Assembly: GCA_964590395.1 (NCBI GenBank)
Contig: CAZPVT010000030.1
Span: 62,001 to 126,000 of the forward strand
DNA: 64,000 nucleotides
Source of the DNA: JAOABP01 sp964590395
GTDB lineage: Bacteria; Hydrothermota; Tepidihabitantia; Tepidihabitantales; Tepidihabitantaceae
Direction of reading: 5' to 3'
The notes below the pieces were generated by a model. It saw only the letters and a program-made list of their open reading frames with translations, searched no databases and had not been told where the DNA came from. The position numbers and the translations under genes were made by a program. This document shows positions 24,706 through 33,140 of the stretch, in pieces; the stretch's first letter is position 1; every line of letters begins with the position of its first letter.

Positions 24706-27030
24706 ATGCGAAATGTAGTGTTTTTGATGCTGGTAATTTTCACTGTTCAGTTTGCCCAGTGGGTTGAGACAACAATCCCTTTGCCTGATTCTCTTACCGG
24801 GCTGGTAAACCCAGGGGCGATGGTTTATAATCCAGGTAGTAATGCACTTTTTGTCGGGGGAGAGAACGGTTTTGTGCTGATTGACGGTTTATCAAACCGC
24901 AAGGTCGGACGGACAGTTACCACCGGCTATATTAGACCGAGGGCTGCGGTTTATGCCTCATTGGTGAATAAGATTTACTGGTGTGACGAGTACAATTATA
25001 AAATTTTTGTTCTTGATGGATACACGGGCAGGTTAATAAACCAAGTTTACTTATACCAACCCATTCAAATTTGCTATAACCAGACGGTAAACCGGGTGTA
25101 TGTAATCAGTGGCGGAGATTATGGCGACCGGATCAATATAATTGACTGTTTTACTGACCGGCTGGTTAAAACGATAAGTCTGGGCAGTGATGCGTGGGTT
25201 TTTGAAATGTGTTCTGCTCCGGCAGTGAATAAGGTTTATTTAACTGTGTTAAACGAAGGGAATGCGCGGGTGGGGGTTGTTGATAGCAACCGGGATAGCA
25301 TAATCAAATATATTGCCCCTGATTTTTACGGTTGGTATAAATTGATGTACAATTACTTAACCAATCGACTTTATATTTACTCCTCGGACAACGATAGTAT
25401 TGCGGTTGTTGATTGTGCCCAGGATAGCATTATCAAATATTTAACCTTGCCCGTGCCGTACCGCTGTGTTTTAAATCCGAGTAGAAATAAATTTTATTTT
25501 GCAGGAAGCGACGGCAATATTAATATCCTCTGCGGTTACGGCGAGACACTGATTACCCGCATCAACCTGGGAAGGAGACCCTCATCATTACTGGTTGATT
25601 CCTTTAATAACCTGGTCTGGGCTGGATTTTATGGTGATACTTTGATCGGGATTGAGGGCGCTGGTGATACTATCTGTGCGATAAGGTGGCTTGGTTTTTC
25701 CCCGGCGATGTTCGCCCATAATGCATTTAGGAGTCGTCTCTACGGTATTAGTAATAATTATGGGGGTTTGCTTTATGTGTTTAACCTTGGTTCAGGATGG
25801 ATTGAAGAGCAGGTTTGTCTGAATTTTACCCCCTATGCGCTATGCCGAATTAAAGGTTATAACAAGATTTATTGTGCTGGACTGCGCGAGGCGGCAGTGG
25901 CAGTGGTCAATAACCAGAATCGGGTAATAAAGATTATTCCGGTTGATCCGGAGCCGATAGCCCTGGAATCGGACCGACAATTGGGCAAGATTTACTGTAT
26001 TTCTCGCTTGGGAAGCGTTGATGTAATTACCACCAGTGACGACAGTGTGAAAAATAAGATCACTATTGGCGGGACACCGGTAGTTGCCGGCATTGATACT
26101 CTCCGGCATAAGTTGTGGCTAGGTGTTTCTGGACCATCAGGTCTGGCAGTGATAAATTTGCGCACCGAGAATTTAGATACCTTATTGCCGGTACCGGTTA
26201 CGGGAGCAATAGTTGTGGATTTAAGCCGGGGCAGGGTTTACTGTGCAGAATCTAATCAGGTCGCGGTCATCGATGCGGATAATGATAGTGTTGTTACGAG
26301 GATTCTAACCGGTGGTACGCTCACCAGTATCTGCCCTGTTCCTGATACCGATATGCTGATCTGCGGTATCAGGGAGAATCTTTCGCTCGCACTTATTGAT
26401 CTGAATGAGCGCCGACTGGTTGAGTATCTGCCATTGAGTTTTGCGCCTGAGCACCTTTTTTACCACCGCGGACTGAACAAACTTTACTGTGCGGGCAGTA
26501 ACAGAGTTGCGGTTTTTGATTGGGCATCAAGGGTTGTGGTTGATAGTTTTATTACCACGGGTGGGATCTTGGCATTTGCCTACGATTCGATCGCGGAACG
26601 GTTGTATCTGTTAAATCAGAATAATTCGGTTGGTGTTATTGACTGTCGCCGGGATACATTGATCAGAAGGATCGATGTAGGCAGTGAGCCAAAAGCGATC
26701 GTTTTTGCACCCGAGTGGCGACGGATGTATGTTGCCAATAGCAATAGCGCCAGTATTACGGTAATCAAAGACAGTGTTCGGGTGGGGATCGCGGAGGAGG
26801 TGGCTTTTTTAGATTTACCGGGTGCGCCTACAATTGTTAACAGTGCGATTATTTTAAAACCGGAAGTCTGGGGAGATGAGCCAGGGATGTTAATTGATGT
26901 AACCGGCAGGGCGATTAAAAAACTGTTGCCAGGGGTTAATTTGACGCACGGGTTGGGTAAAGGGGTGTATTTTATCCGGGTGCAGAATATCCACCGGCAG
27001 ATTATCGGCAGGGTGATAGTAACTAAATAG
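24706..27030 (+). CDS. Secreted YVTN-type beta-propeller repeat protein, tandem paralogue
   Basis: A 774-residue paralogue of the preceding gene with a signal peptide (MRNVVFLMLVIFTVQFA), the same repeated N-K-x-Y-x-x-D/V-x-D-C-x-x-D-S-I units throughout, and a C-terminal sorting domain (IDVTGRAIKKLLPG, GVYFIRV, basic tail). The two genes are 3 nt apart and share the opening (signal peptide, then W-x-x-x-I-P-L-x-D-S-L), so they arose by duplication. It is the last gene of the C25-like operon. The function is not known beyond being a probable cell-surface propeller. Confidence 0.8.
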   Translation: MRNVVFLMLVIFTVQFAQWVETTIPLPDSLTGLVNPGAMVYNPGSNALFVGGENGFVLIDGLSNRKVGRTVTTGYIRPRAAVYASLVNKIYWCDEYNYKIFVLDGYTGRLINQVYLYQPIQICYNQTVNRVYVISGGDYGDRINIIDCFTDRLVKTISLGSDAWVFEMCSAPAVNKVYLTVLNEGNARVGVVDSNRDSIIKYIAPDFYGWYKLMYNYLTNRLYIYSSDNDSIAVVDCAQDSIIKYLTLPVPYRCVLNPSRNKFYFAGSDGNINILCGYGETLITRINLGRRPSSLLVDSFNNLVWAGFYGDTLIGIEGAGDTICAIRWLGFSPAMFAHNAFRSRLYGISNNYGGLLYVFNLGSGWIEEQVCLNFTPYALCRIKGYNKIYCAGLREAAVAVVNNQNRVIKIIPVDPEPIALESDRQLGKIYCISRLGSVDVITTSDDSVKNKITIGGTPVVAGIDTLRHKLWLGVSGPSGLAVINLRTENLDTLLPVPVTGAIVVDLSRGRVYCAESNQVAVIDADNDSVVTRILTGGTLTSICPVPDTDMLICGIRENLSLALIDLNERRLVEYLPLSFAPEHLFYHRGLNKLYCAGSNRVAVFDWASRVVVDSFITTGGILAFAYDSIAERLYLLNQNNSVGVIDCRRDTLIRRIDVGSEPKAIVFAPEWRRMYVANSNSASITVIKDSVRVGIAEEVAFLDLPGAPTIVNSAIILKPEVWGDEPGMLIDVTGRAIKKLLPGVNLTHGLGKGVYFIRVQNIHRQIIGRVIVTK

Positions 27031-27060
27031 CCGTTTTCTCGCAGGGAGATTGTCACCTAC

Positions 27061-27196
27061 TTGTGGTAGAACGCAATGACATTCCTCTCTTTTGTCATTC
27101 CGAGTCGGCTGGTTCGGCGAAGGAATCTCTTTGCGTTGTACTTCCGTTTTGACACATATAGATTGCCACGCCTGCCTGCGGCAGGCTCGCAATGGC
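27061..27196. repeat. Intergenic palindromic repeat of the 'cattgcgag...tggcaatc' type
   Basis: This gap between the propeller operon and nfeD contains two repeat-like motifs. One is GTCATTCCGAG...GAAGGAATCTC (about 27093-27129). The other is an imperfect palindrome at 27162-27192 (ATTGC...GCCTGC...GCAGGC...GCAAT). It also carries GTAGAACGCAATGACA (27066-27081), whose reverse complement recurs with one mismatch at 39372-39387. Such cassettes are known as dispersed non-coding repeats in many bacterial genomes. I see no gene in 27031-27274. Confidence 0.55.
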
Positions 27197-27274
27197 TGGG
27201 AAGGGGATTACGGGCTTGACTTATATCGCCAATTAGTCATTATGATTGCAAGCAATGATTTCAAGGAGGCAGTT

Positions 27275-27718
27275 ATGCCTGCAATAAAGCCGGAGATCTG
27301 GATTGTTATCGGCCTGGTGCTGGTGGCACTGGAGATGGTTGTTCCGGGATTGGTGATTATTTGGTTTGGTGTAGGTGCGATTATTGCTGGAATTGTCGCA
27401 TTTTTTGTTCATAATCCGGTAGCCCATTATATCATTTTTCTACTGGTTTCTGCGCTGGGAGTTTTTCTTGCCCAGTGGATTGGTAAGAAGATTACCAAAC
27501 CGGAATCTGAGCCGGTGGGTGCACTTCGACTTTTCGGAGCCACCGGGCTGGTAGTGCAGGATATCAAGCCACCGGAATATGGTAGAGTTAAGGTTACTGG
27601 TGAGGAATGGTTGGCGGAATCAAATCAGACAGTTCCTGCTGGGACAAAAATAAGGGTTCTGCGGGTTGATGGAACCCGGTTGATAGTTGAGCCATTTGAA
27701 GAAAGGGGAGGAAAATGA
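27275..27718 (+). CDS. NfeD-family membrane protein
   Basis: A 147-residue protein with two or three closely spaced membrane helices (about 8-75, with ALEMVVPGLVIIWFGVGAI) and a C-terminal OB-fold domain (about 85-147, GATGLVVQDIKPPEYGRV, then GEEWLAES). This is the short NfeD type that partners with SPFH/stomatin proteins in membrane microdomains. The ATG at 27275 has AAGGAGG 5 nt upstream; an upstream in-frame ATG at 27092 would add a low-complexity leader from the repeat region and is rejected. It overlaps the SPFH gene by 4 nt (ATGA). Confidence 0.92.
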   Translation: MPAIKPEIWIVIGLVLVALEMVVPGLVIIWFGVGAIIAGIVAFFVHNPVAHYIIFLLVSALGVFLAQWIGKKITKPESEPVGALRLFGATGLVVQDIKPPEYGRVKVTGEEWLAESNQTVPAGTKIRVLRVDGTRLIVEPFEERGGK

Positions 27719-28638
27719 GCGCACTAATAATTATGGTTTTGATATTGTTGTTTACCTGGGCGCTGCTGGGTTTGAAAATTGTCCGACCTTATCAGCGTGG
27801 TGCGGTAGAACGGCTCGGTAAATTTCAGCGCGTGGTGCAACCCGGGCTGAATTTTATTATTCCGTTTTTAGAACGGATAATTAAAGTGGATATGCGAGAA
27901 CAGGTGGTTGATGTGCCACCGCAAGAGGTGATCACCAAGGATAACGCGACAGTTACGGTGGATGCCATTGTTTATTACGAGGTCACTGACCCGGTTAAGG
28001 TTTTATACAATGTGGCAAATTTCCGGCTGGCAACGATCAAACTGGCACAGACGAATTTACGGAATGTGATTGGAGATTTGACCCTGGATGAGTCTTTGAC
28101 TTCGCGAGAGCGTATCAATGCTAAGTTGCGGGATGTGTTAGATGAGGCGACCGATAAGTGGGGTGCCAAGGTTACCAGAGTTGAGTTGCAGCGGATTGAG
28201 CCACCGAGTGATGTTACTGAAGCGATGCACCGACAGATGAAGGCGGAACGGGACCGCCGGGCAGTGGTTTTGGAGGCAGAGGGTGTCCGGCAGGCGGCAA
28301 TTCTCAAGGCTGAGGGTGAGAAACAGGCAAGGATCCTTGAAGCGGAGGGCCAGGCGGCGGCGATTCAAAAAGTAGCAGAGGCAGAGAAGTATAAACTGCT
28401 GACTGTGGCTGAGGGTGAGGCACAAGCGATTGAGCGGGTTTACGGGGCGATTCACCGGGGTAATCCGACCAGGGATCTGATAACTATCAAGTATCTGGAG
28501 GCATTGGCAAAGATTGCCGAGGGTAAGGCGACCAAGATGTTTGTACCTTATGAGGCATCCGGTGTCCTGAGTGCTTTATCAATGATTGCCGAAGTTTTGA
28601 AGGAGAAGGGTGGGAGACAGTCCGAAGCCAAGGAATAG
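27715..28638 (+). CDS. SPFH/stomatin-family protein (slipin/QmcA type)
   Basis: A 307-residue membrane-anchored scaffold protein. An N-terminal membrane helix (about 3-22) is followed by the SPFH domain (RGAVERLGKFQRVVQPGLNF, REQVVDVPPQEVITKDNATV, SREEIN-like segment) and a coiled-coil region rich in Ala/Glu (about 190-255, with ILKAEGEKQARILEAEGQAA). Such proteins form oligomeric rings with NfeD and are thought to organise membrane protein quality control. The gene is translationally coupled to nfeD and is followed 24 nt later by the P-type ATPase. Confidence 0.93.
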   Translation: MSALIIMVLILLFTWALLGLKIVRPYQRGAVERLGKFQRVVQPGLNFIIPFLERIIKVDMREQVVDVPPQEVITKDNATVTVDAIVYYEVTDPVKVLYNVANFRLATIKLAQTNLRNVIGDLTLDESLTSRERINAKLRDVLDEATDKWGAKVTRVELQRIEPPSDVTEAMHRQMKAERDRRAVVLEAEGVRQAAILKAEGEKQARILEAEGQAAAIQKVAEAEKYKLLTVAEGEAQAIERVYGAIHRGNPTRDLITIKYLEALAKIAEGKATKMFVPYEASGVLSALSMIAEVLKEKGGRQSEAKE

Positions 28639-28662
28639 TGCCAAAAATCTGTTTTAGTTTTT

Positions 28663-31431
28663 ATGACCGTTACCGAGGATTGGCACCTTAAAACGGTTGA
28701 ACAAGTAAGTGCAGAACTCGGTTCGGATATAAATACTGGGCTGAGCCATAATGAGGTTAAAAGAAGGCTCGTCAGGTATGGCAGAAATGAACTTAAGGAA
28801 CAAGAAATAAGATCTCCCTTTTTGATCTTTTTATCCCAGTTCGGTTCGGTGATGGTGATAATGCTTTTAGTTGCGGGGGCGGTATCAATTTTGCTCGGTG
28901 AGTTCATTGATTCGGGAGCAATTTTTGCGATTGTTCTGCTCAATGCGTTGTTGGGATTTGTTCAGGAGTATCGAGCGGAAAAGACGCTTTTAGCGTTAAA
29001 GCGACTGGCGGTGCCAAGGGTGCGGGTAAAAAGGGATGGTCACATTACCGAGGTGCCGGCGCGTGATATAGTTCCGGGTGATATCGTTTTCTTGGAGTCG
29101 GGTGTGCATGTTCCGGCAGATGGCAGATTGCAGGAGGCAGTCAATCTTCGGGTTTCTGAAGCGGCATTGACCGGTGAATCCGAACCGGTGGATAAGTTCT
29201 CTGAGTTATGCGAGATGCGGGCAGAAATACCAATTTCTGAACGATATAATATGGTTTATATGGGGACCTCAGTTGTCGCGGGAAGGGGTGTGATAGTGGT
29301 AACCGCTACCGGGATGAATACCGAATTGGGCAAAATTGCGGGGATGTTGGGGAGGGTCAACCGGGAGCAAACCCCATTGCAGAGGCGATTGGAAAAATTG
29401 AGTAAGGAACTGGCGGTGGCGGTTTTGATAATTGTTGGCATAGTTTTTGGCGTTGGTATTTTACGGGGTGGAGAGTGGCGGACAATGTTTTTGGTCGCGA
29501 TCAGTCTGGCGGTGGCGGCGGTACCCGAAGGTTTGCCTGCGGTTGTAACCATCGCCTTGACGCTGGGCGCGAGGCGGATGTTTAACCGTAATGCGTTGAT
29601 CCGGCGGTTAAATGCGGTGGAGACGCTGGGTTCGGTTACCACGATATGTTCAGATAAAACCGGTACAATCACTCAGAATCAGATGACGGTTACTATCCTT
29701 GATGTTGCCGGTGGACGACGGGAGTTGACAACTGCCGATGATTTTCAACCGGAAGGGCTGTTTTCCGGAGAAAACAGTACCGCTTTTACACTGCTGGTTA
29801 CAGCGGGTGTGGTCTGTAACGATGCCATTATGGAGATGGACGATAGCCAGGTTCGTGTACTTGGTGACCCAACAGAGACTGCATTACTGCTTACCGGCTG
29901 GCGATTTGGGTTAAATCAGAAGGTGCTGGGTGCTATATTGCCCCGCGTGGCGGAGGTGCAGTTTTCTTCCGAGCGAAAACGGATGAGCACGATTCACCAA
30001 CTAACCGAGGATAAGACCGCGACCTCATTAAAACGTTTAGTTGACATATTAAGTGGAATAATGCAAAACGGTGGGCAGTTGATGTTTACCAAAGGGGCGG
30101 TGGATGTTATCCTTGGGCTATCCACTACTGTTTTTGTCAAGAACAGATTTGAACCCATCGCATCGGATTGGCACAAGAGAATAATCTCTGCCCATAATAG
30201 TATGACCGAAAAAGGAATGCGGGTTTTAGGGGTGGCTTTTCGTATTCTGCCGGTCGAAAATGCTGGGGTTTGTTATGAGGAACTGGAGCAGGAGCTGTGT
30301 TTTGTGGGAATGATTGGGATGATTGACCCGGCAAGATCGGAGGTCAAAGAGGCGGTAAAGGTATGCAGGCAGGCGGGAATCAGACCGATAATGATCACCG
30401 GGGATCATCCACTGACCGCACAATTTATTGCTGGTGATATTGGTATTCAATCTGATTCGTGCTGTATAACTGGAGTCGAGATGGAAAGGATGACAGTGGA
30501 GGAGTTAAAACCTGTGGTTCAGCGTACGAATGTATTTGCCCGTGTCGCACCGGAGCATAAGTTGAAAATCGTTAATGCCTTGCAGAGTTTGGGTGATGTT
30601 ACCGCGATGACCGGTGACGGTGTTAATGATGCACCGGCGCTGAAAAAGGCAGATATTGGAGTGGCGATGGGAATTACCGGGACCGATGTGGCGAAGGAGG
30701 CAGCAGATATGGTACTGCTGGATGACAACTTTGCTACCATCGTGGCGGCGGTAAAGGAGGGCCGGACAATATACGATAACATCAGGAAGTTCATCCGCTA
30801 TACCTTTGCCTCCAATACAGGTGAAATAGTGGTTATGCTTCTGGCACCGCTCTTTGGTTTGCCTTTGCCATTGACGCCTTTACAGATTCTTTGGATTAAT
30901 CTGGTAACTGATGGGCTTCCGGGATTGGCTTTAGGACTGGAGCCATCAGAACCGGGTGTTATGTTGCGTCCACCGCGCCCGGTCAATGAAAGTCCATTTG
31001 CTCGAGGGATGGCGGTTAATATAATTTGGTCAGGTGTACTTTTAGGATTGGTGTCGCTTCTACCAGGCTGGTGGTTGTGGCGTGCTGGAGATCCGGGCTG
31101 GCAGACGATCATTTTTACCGTACTGACTATGGGCCAACTTTTTCAATCATTTGCCCTGCGGTCCCAGAGCGAATCGGTATTTAAGCTTGGTTTCCTAAGT
31201 AATATGACATTGGTTGGTGCATTTGTGCTGACGTTACTTCTGCAACTGGGGCTTATCTATCTGCCACTCGGTCAGCGTGTATTTCATACCACTGCGTTAC
31301 CGTTAGATGAACTTTTAGTTGTCCTCGGTTTAAGCACAGCGGTTTTCTGGGCGGTAGAGCTGGAGAAACTTATAAGGCGCCGGTTAGGAAAATCAAAGAA
31401 GGGGTTAGAAAAAGGAGCAACCCATCGGTGA
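28663..31431 (+). CDS. Cation-transporting P-type ATPase (P2, probable Ca2+)
   Basis: A 922-residue inner-membrane pump with the full P-type layout: N-terminal cation-ATPase domain (GLSHNEVKRRLVRYGRNEL), actuator TGES motif (LTGESEPV), phosphorylation site DKTGTIT (Asp near residue 332), nucleotide-binding KGAVD, hinge TGDGVNDAPALKKADIG and ten predicted helices. VPEGLP in helix 4 and NLVTDGLPGLALGLEP in helix 6 match SERCA/PacL-type Ca2+ pumps rather than heavy-metal pumps. There is no metal-binding domain at the N-terminus. The substrate is inferred from these residues. The next gene's GTG overlaps its stop by 4 nt. Confidence 0.93.
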   Translation: MTVTEDWHLKTVEQVSAELGSDINTGLSHNEVKRRLVRYGRNELKEQEIRSPFLIFLSQFGSVMVIMLLVAGAVSILLGEFIDSGAIFAIVLLNALLGFVQEYRAEKTLLALKRLAVPRVRVKRDGHITEVPARDIVPGDIVFLESGVHVPADGRLQEAVNLRVSEAALTGESEPVDKFSELCEMRAEIPISERYNMVYMGTSVVAGRGVIVVTATGMNTELGKIAGMLGRVNREQTPLQRRLEKLSKELAVAVLIIVGIVFGVGILRGGEWRTMFLVAISLAVAAVPEGLPAVVTIALTLGARRMFNRNALIRRLNAVETLGSVTTICSDKTGTITQNQMTVTILDVAGGRRELTTADDFQPEGLFSGENSTAFTLLVTAGVVCNDAIMEMDDSQVRVLGDPTETALLLTGWRFGLNQKVLGAILPRVAEVQFSSERKRMSTIHQLTEDKTATSLKRLVDILSGIMQNGGQLMFTKGAVDVILGLSTTVFVKNRFEPIASDWHKRIISAHNSMTEKGMRVLGVAFRILPVENAGVCYEELEQELCFVGMIGMIDPARSEVKEAVKVCRQAGIRPIMITGDHPLTAQFIAGDIGIQSDSCCITGVEMERMTVEELKPVVQRTNVFARVAPEHKLKIVNALQSLGDVTAMTGDGVNDAPALKKADIGVAMGITGTDVAKEAADMVLLDDNFATIVAAVKEGRTIYDNIRKFIRYTFASNTGEIVVMLLAPLFGLPLPLTPLQILWINLVTDGLPGLALGLEPSEPGVMLRPPRPVNESPFARGMAVNIIWSGVLLGLVSLLPGWWLWRAGDPGWQTIIFTVLTMGQLFQSFALRSQSESVFKLGFLSNMTLVGAFVLTLLLQLGLIYLPLGQRVFHTTALPLDELLVVLGLSTAVFWAVELEKLIRRRLGKSKKGLEKGATHR

Positions 31432-33140
31432 ATTTGCTAATACTCCTTGTTTTGACGACAACTGTTGCCGGTAAAATTGAGCAGGTAAGGTTTGTGGGTA
31501 ACCGGACATTCGGTGCCAAGGTGCTTGTAAGGCTATTGCAGAGTCAGCCCGGTCAGGTATTTAACGAGGCCCTTTTAGAACGGGACGAGCGGACCTTGGA
31601 GTTATTTTACTATGCTCAGGGTTTCTTTAACGCAACGGCGAAAAAGGGGGTTGTCCCCGGAAAGAAAGGCGGGGTGTTGGTGACATTTTATATTCAGGAG
31701 GGTAAGAGGAGCCGGGTGTTAGGGACAGCATTTGAAGGAAATCGGGTTTTTACCACCGAACGTTTGCAACGGGTGATTGCTTTTTTACCCGGGAGTTTCT
31801 ACTCCACAGATTTGGTGCGGAGGTCGGTACAGGGGCTGCGTGATTACTATCTTGAGCGCGGCTATCCGTTTGTCCGCATTCAGGACAGCATTGAGCAGAT
31901 AGATACCATAGTTACTGTTCGGTATATTATTGATGAGGGACCATTTTGCTATATTAAAGATATAAAGATCAGGGGAAATCAAAAGGTTAGAACAAGGACG
32001 ATTTTAAAGATAGTTGAGATTAAAGCTGGAGAGCGATTTGTCCGTTCCCGTCTTGAGGCGGCGAAACGCCGACTTTACGCTACAAAACTTTTTTCTCGTT
32101 CGTTATATCACATAATACCCAGAGATAGTAGTATGGTTGCCGGGGATGTTGACAGTATAGTAATAAGGTTTGATGTTACGGAGCAAGAACAGCAGGGGAT
32201 CGGTTTCGGTATCGGTTTTGAAACGCCTCCCAACCGGTTATTGTTGACCGTCGACTGGGAACATAATAACATTGCCAATCAAGGCCAATGGGTTATCGCC
32301 GGAACAAGCTACAGTCCTGATTTCAGGGGAAATTACCGTCTGAATTTCAGTCTTACCTACCGGATACCTTATATTTTATGGGAACGAATAGACTTTCAGA
32401 CCAACCCGTTTTTTTACTATGAACGGTTAGACTCCAACCATTTCCGGGATTACGGCATAGAGACCCGGATGGGAAGAGACATTTTACCTCAGCTACATTT
32501 GGGAATATTCAACCGTTTTCGTCTCGTTGCTGATACCGCCCGCGGTATTTCTAATTCTCTGGCGCTGAACCTAGTGTATGACACGCGGGACAATTTTTTC
32601 GATCCAGGTCGCGGGTTCTATGTTCAGCCAGTTGCCGAAATCGCAGGTGGTCCATTAAGAGGCGATAATGATTTTTTTAGAATAAAGGCGGACTGTAGAG
32701 TTTATCAGCGGGTGAATATATTTGTGTTGGCTGTCAGATGTGCATTTGGGAGAGCGGTACCTTATGGCCGTTCCAGTACGGTTCCTTATTATGAGGAGTT
32801 TTCCTTGGGTGGGGGCAATAATTTACGCGGCTACGCAGAACGTTCACTTGGTCCGGACACCACGGCTGGTGGACGGTATGGTCCGGTGGTGATTAATGGA
32901 AATCTGGAGTTGCGTTCACCATATCTGTTTAACTGGGTTGGTTTGGTTGGTTTCCTTGACTGCGGCCAGGTTGCGGGTCAGAATGACTTGCACCTGCGCG
33001 GTATTGAAACAGGAGCAGGTGTTGGTATCAGAGTCAGGACTCCGGTTGGACCGGTTCGGCTTGACTGGGGAAAAAGGCTAACTTCAGCACCGGTTGGTGA
33101 CCGGGGTAGGTTTTATATTGGTATTCTCCACGCGTTTTAG
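31428..33140 (+). CDS. Omp85-family outer membrane protein with three POTRA domains (TamA/BamA-like)
   Basis: A 570-residue protein with a short signal peptide, three POTRA repeats (about 15-85, 90-160, 165-250; VRFVGNRTF, TAFEGNRVF, IKIRGNQKV starts) and a C-terminal 16-strand barrel. The barrel has the lid-lock region SLGGGNNLRGYAERSLGP and the terminal strand VGPVRLDWGKRL. Omp85 proteins insert or export proteins across the outer membrane. Three POTRAs and a directly adjoining TamB gene (0-nt gap) fit TamA better than BamA, which usually has five. It starts with GTG in an overlap with the ATPase stop. Confidence 0.9.
   Translation: MNLLILLVLTTTVAGKIEQVRFVGNRTFGAKVLVRLLQSQPGQVFNEALLERDERTLELFYYAQGFFNATAKKGVVPGKKGGVLVTFYIQEGKRSRVLGTAFEGNRVFTTERLQRVIAFLPGSFYSTDLVRRSVQGLRDYYLERGYPFVRIQDSIEQIDTIVTVRYIIDEGPFCYIKDIKIRGNQKVRTRTILKIVEIKAGERFVRSRLEAAKRRLYATKLFSRSLYHIIPRDSSMVAGDVDSIVIRFDVTEQEQQGIGFGIGFETPPNRLLLTVDWEHNNIANQGQWVIAGTSYSPDFRGNYRLNFSLTYRIPYILWERIDFQTNPFFYYERLDSNHFRDYGIETRMGRDILPQLHLGIFNRFRLVADTARGISNSLALNLVYDTRDNFFDPGRGFYVQPVAEIAGGPLRGDNDFFRIKADCRVYQRVNIFVLAVRCAFGRAVPYGRSSTVPYYEEFSLGGGNNLRGYAERSLGPDTTAGGRYGPVVINGNLELRSPYLFNWVGLVGFLDCGQVAGQNDLHLRGIETGAGVGIRVRTPVGPVRLDWGKRLTSAPVGDRGRFYIGILHAF

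Noticed and set aside
26616..27056. 146-codon minus-strand frame opposite the second propeller gene
   Set aside because: It is a shadow of the highly repetitive coding strand and contains no motif.
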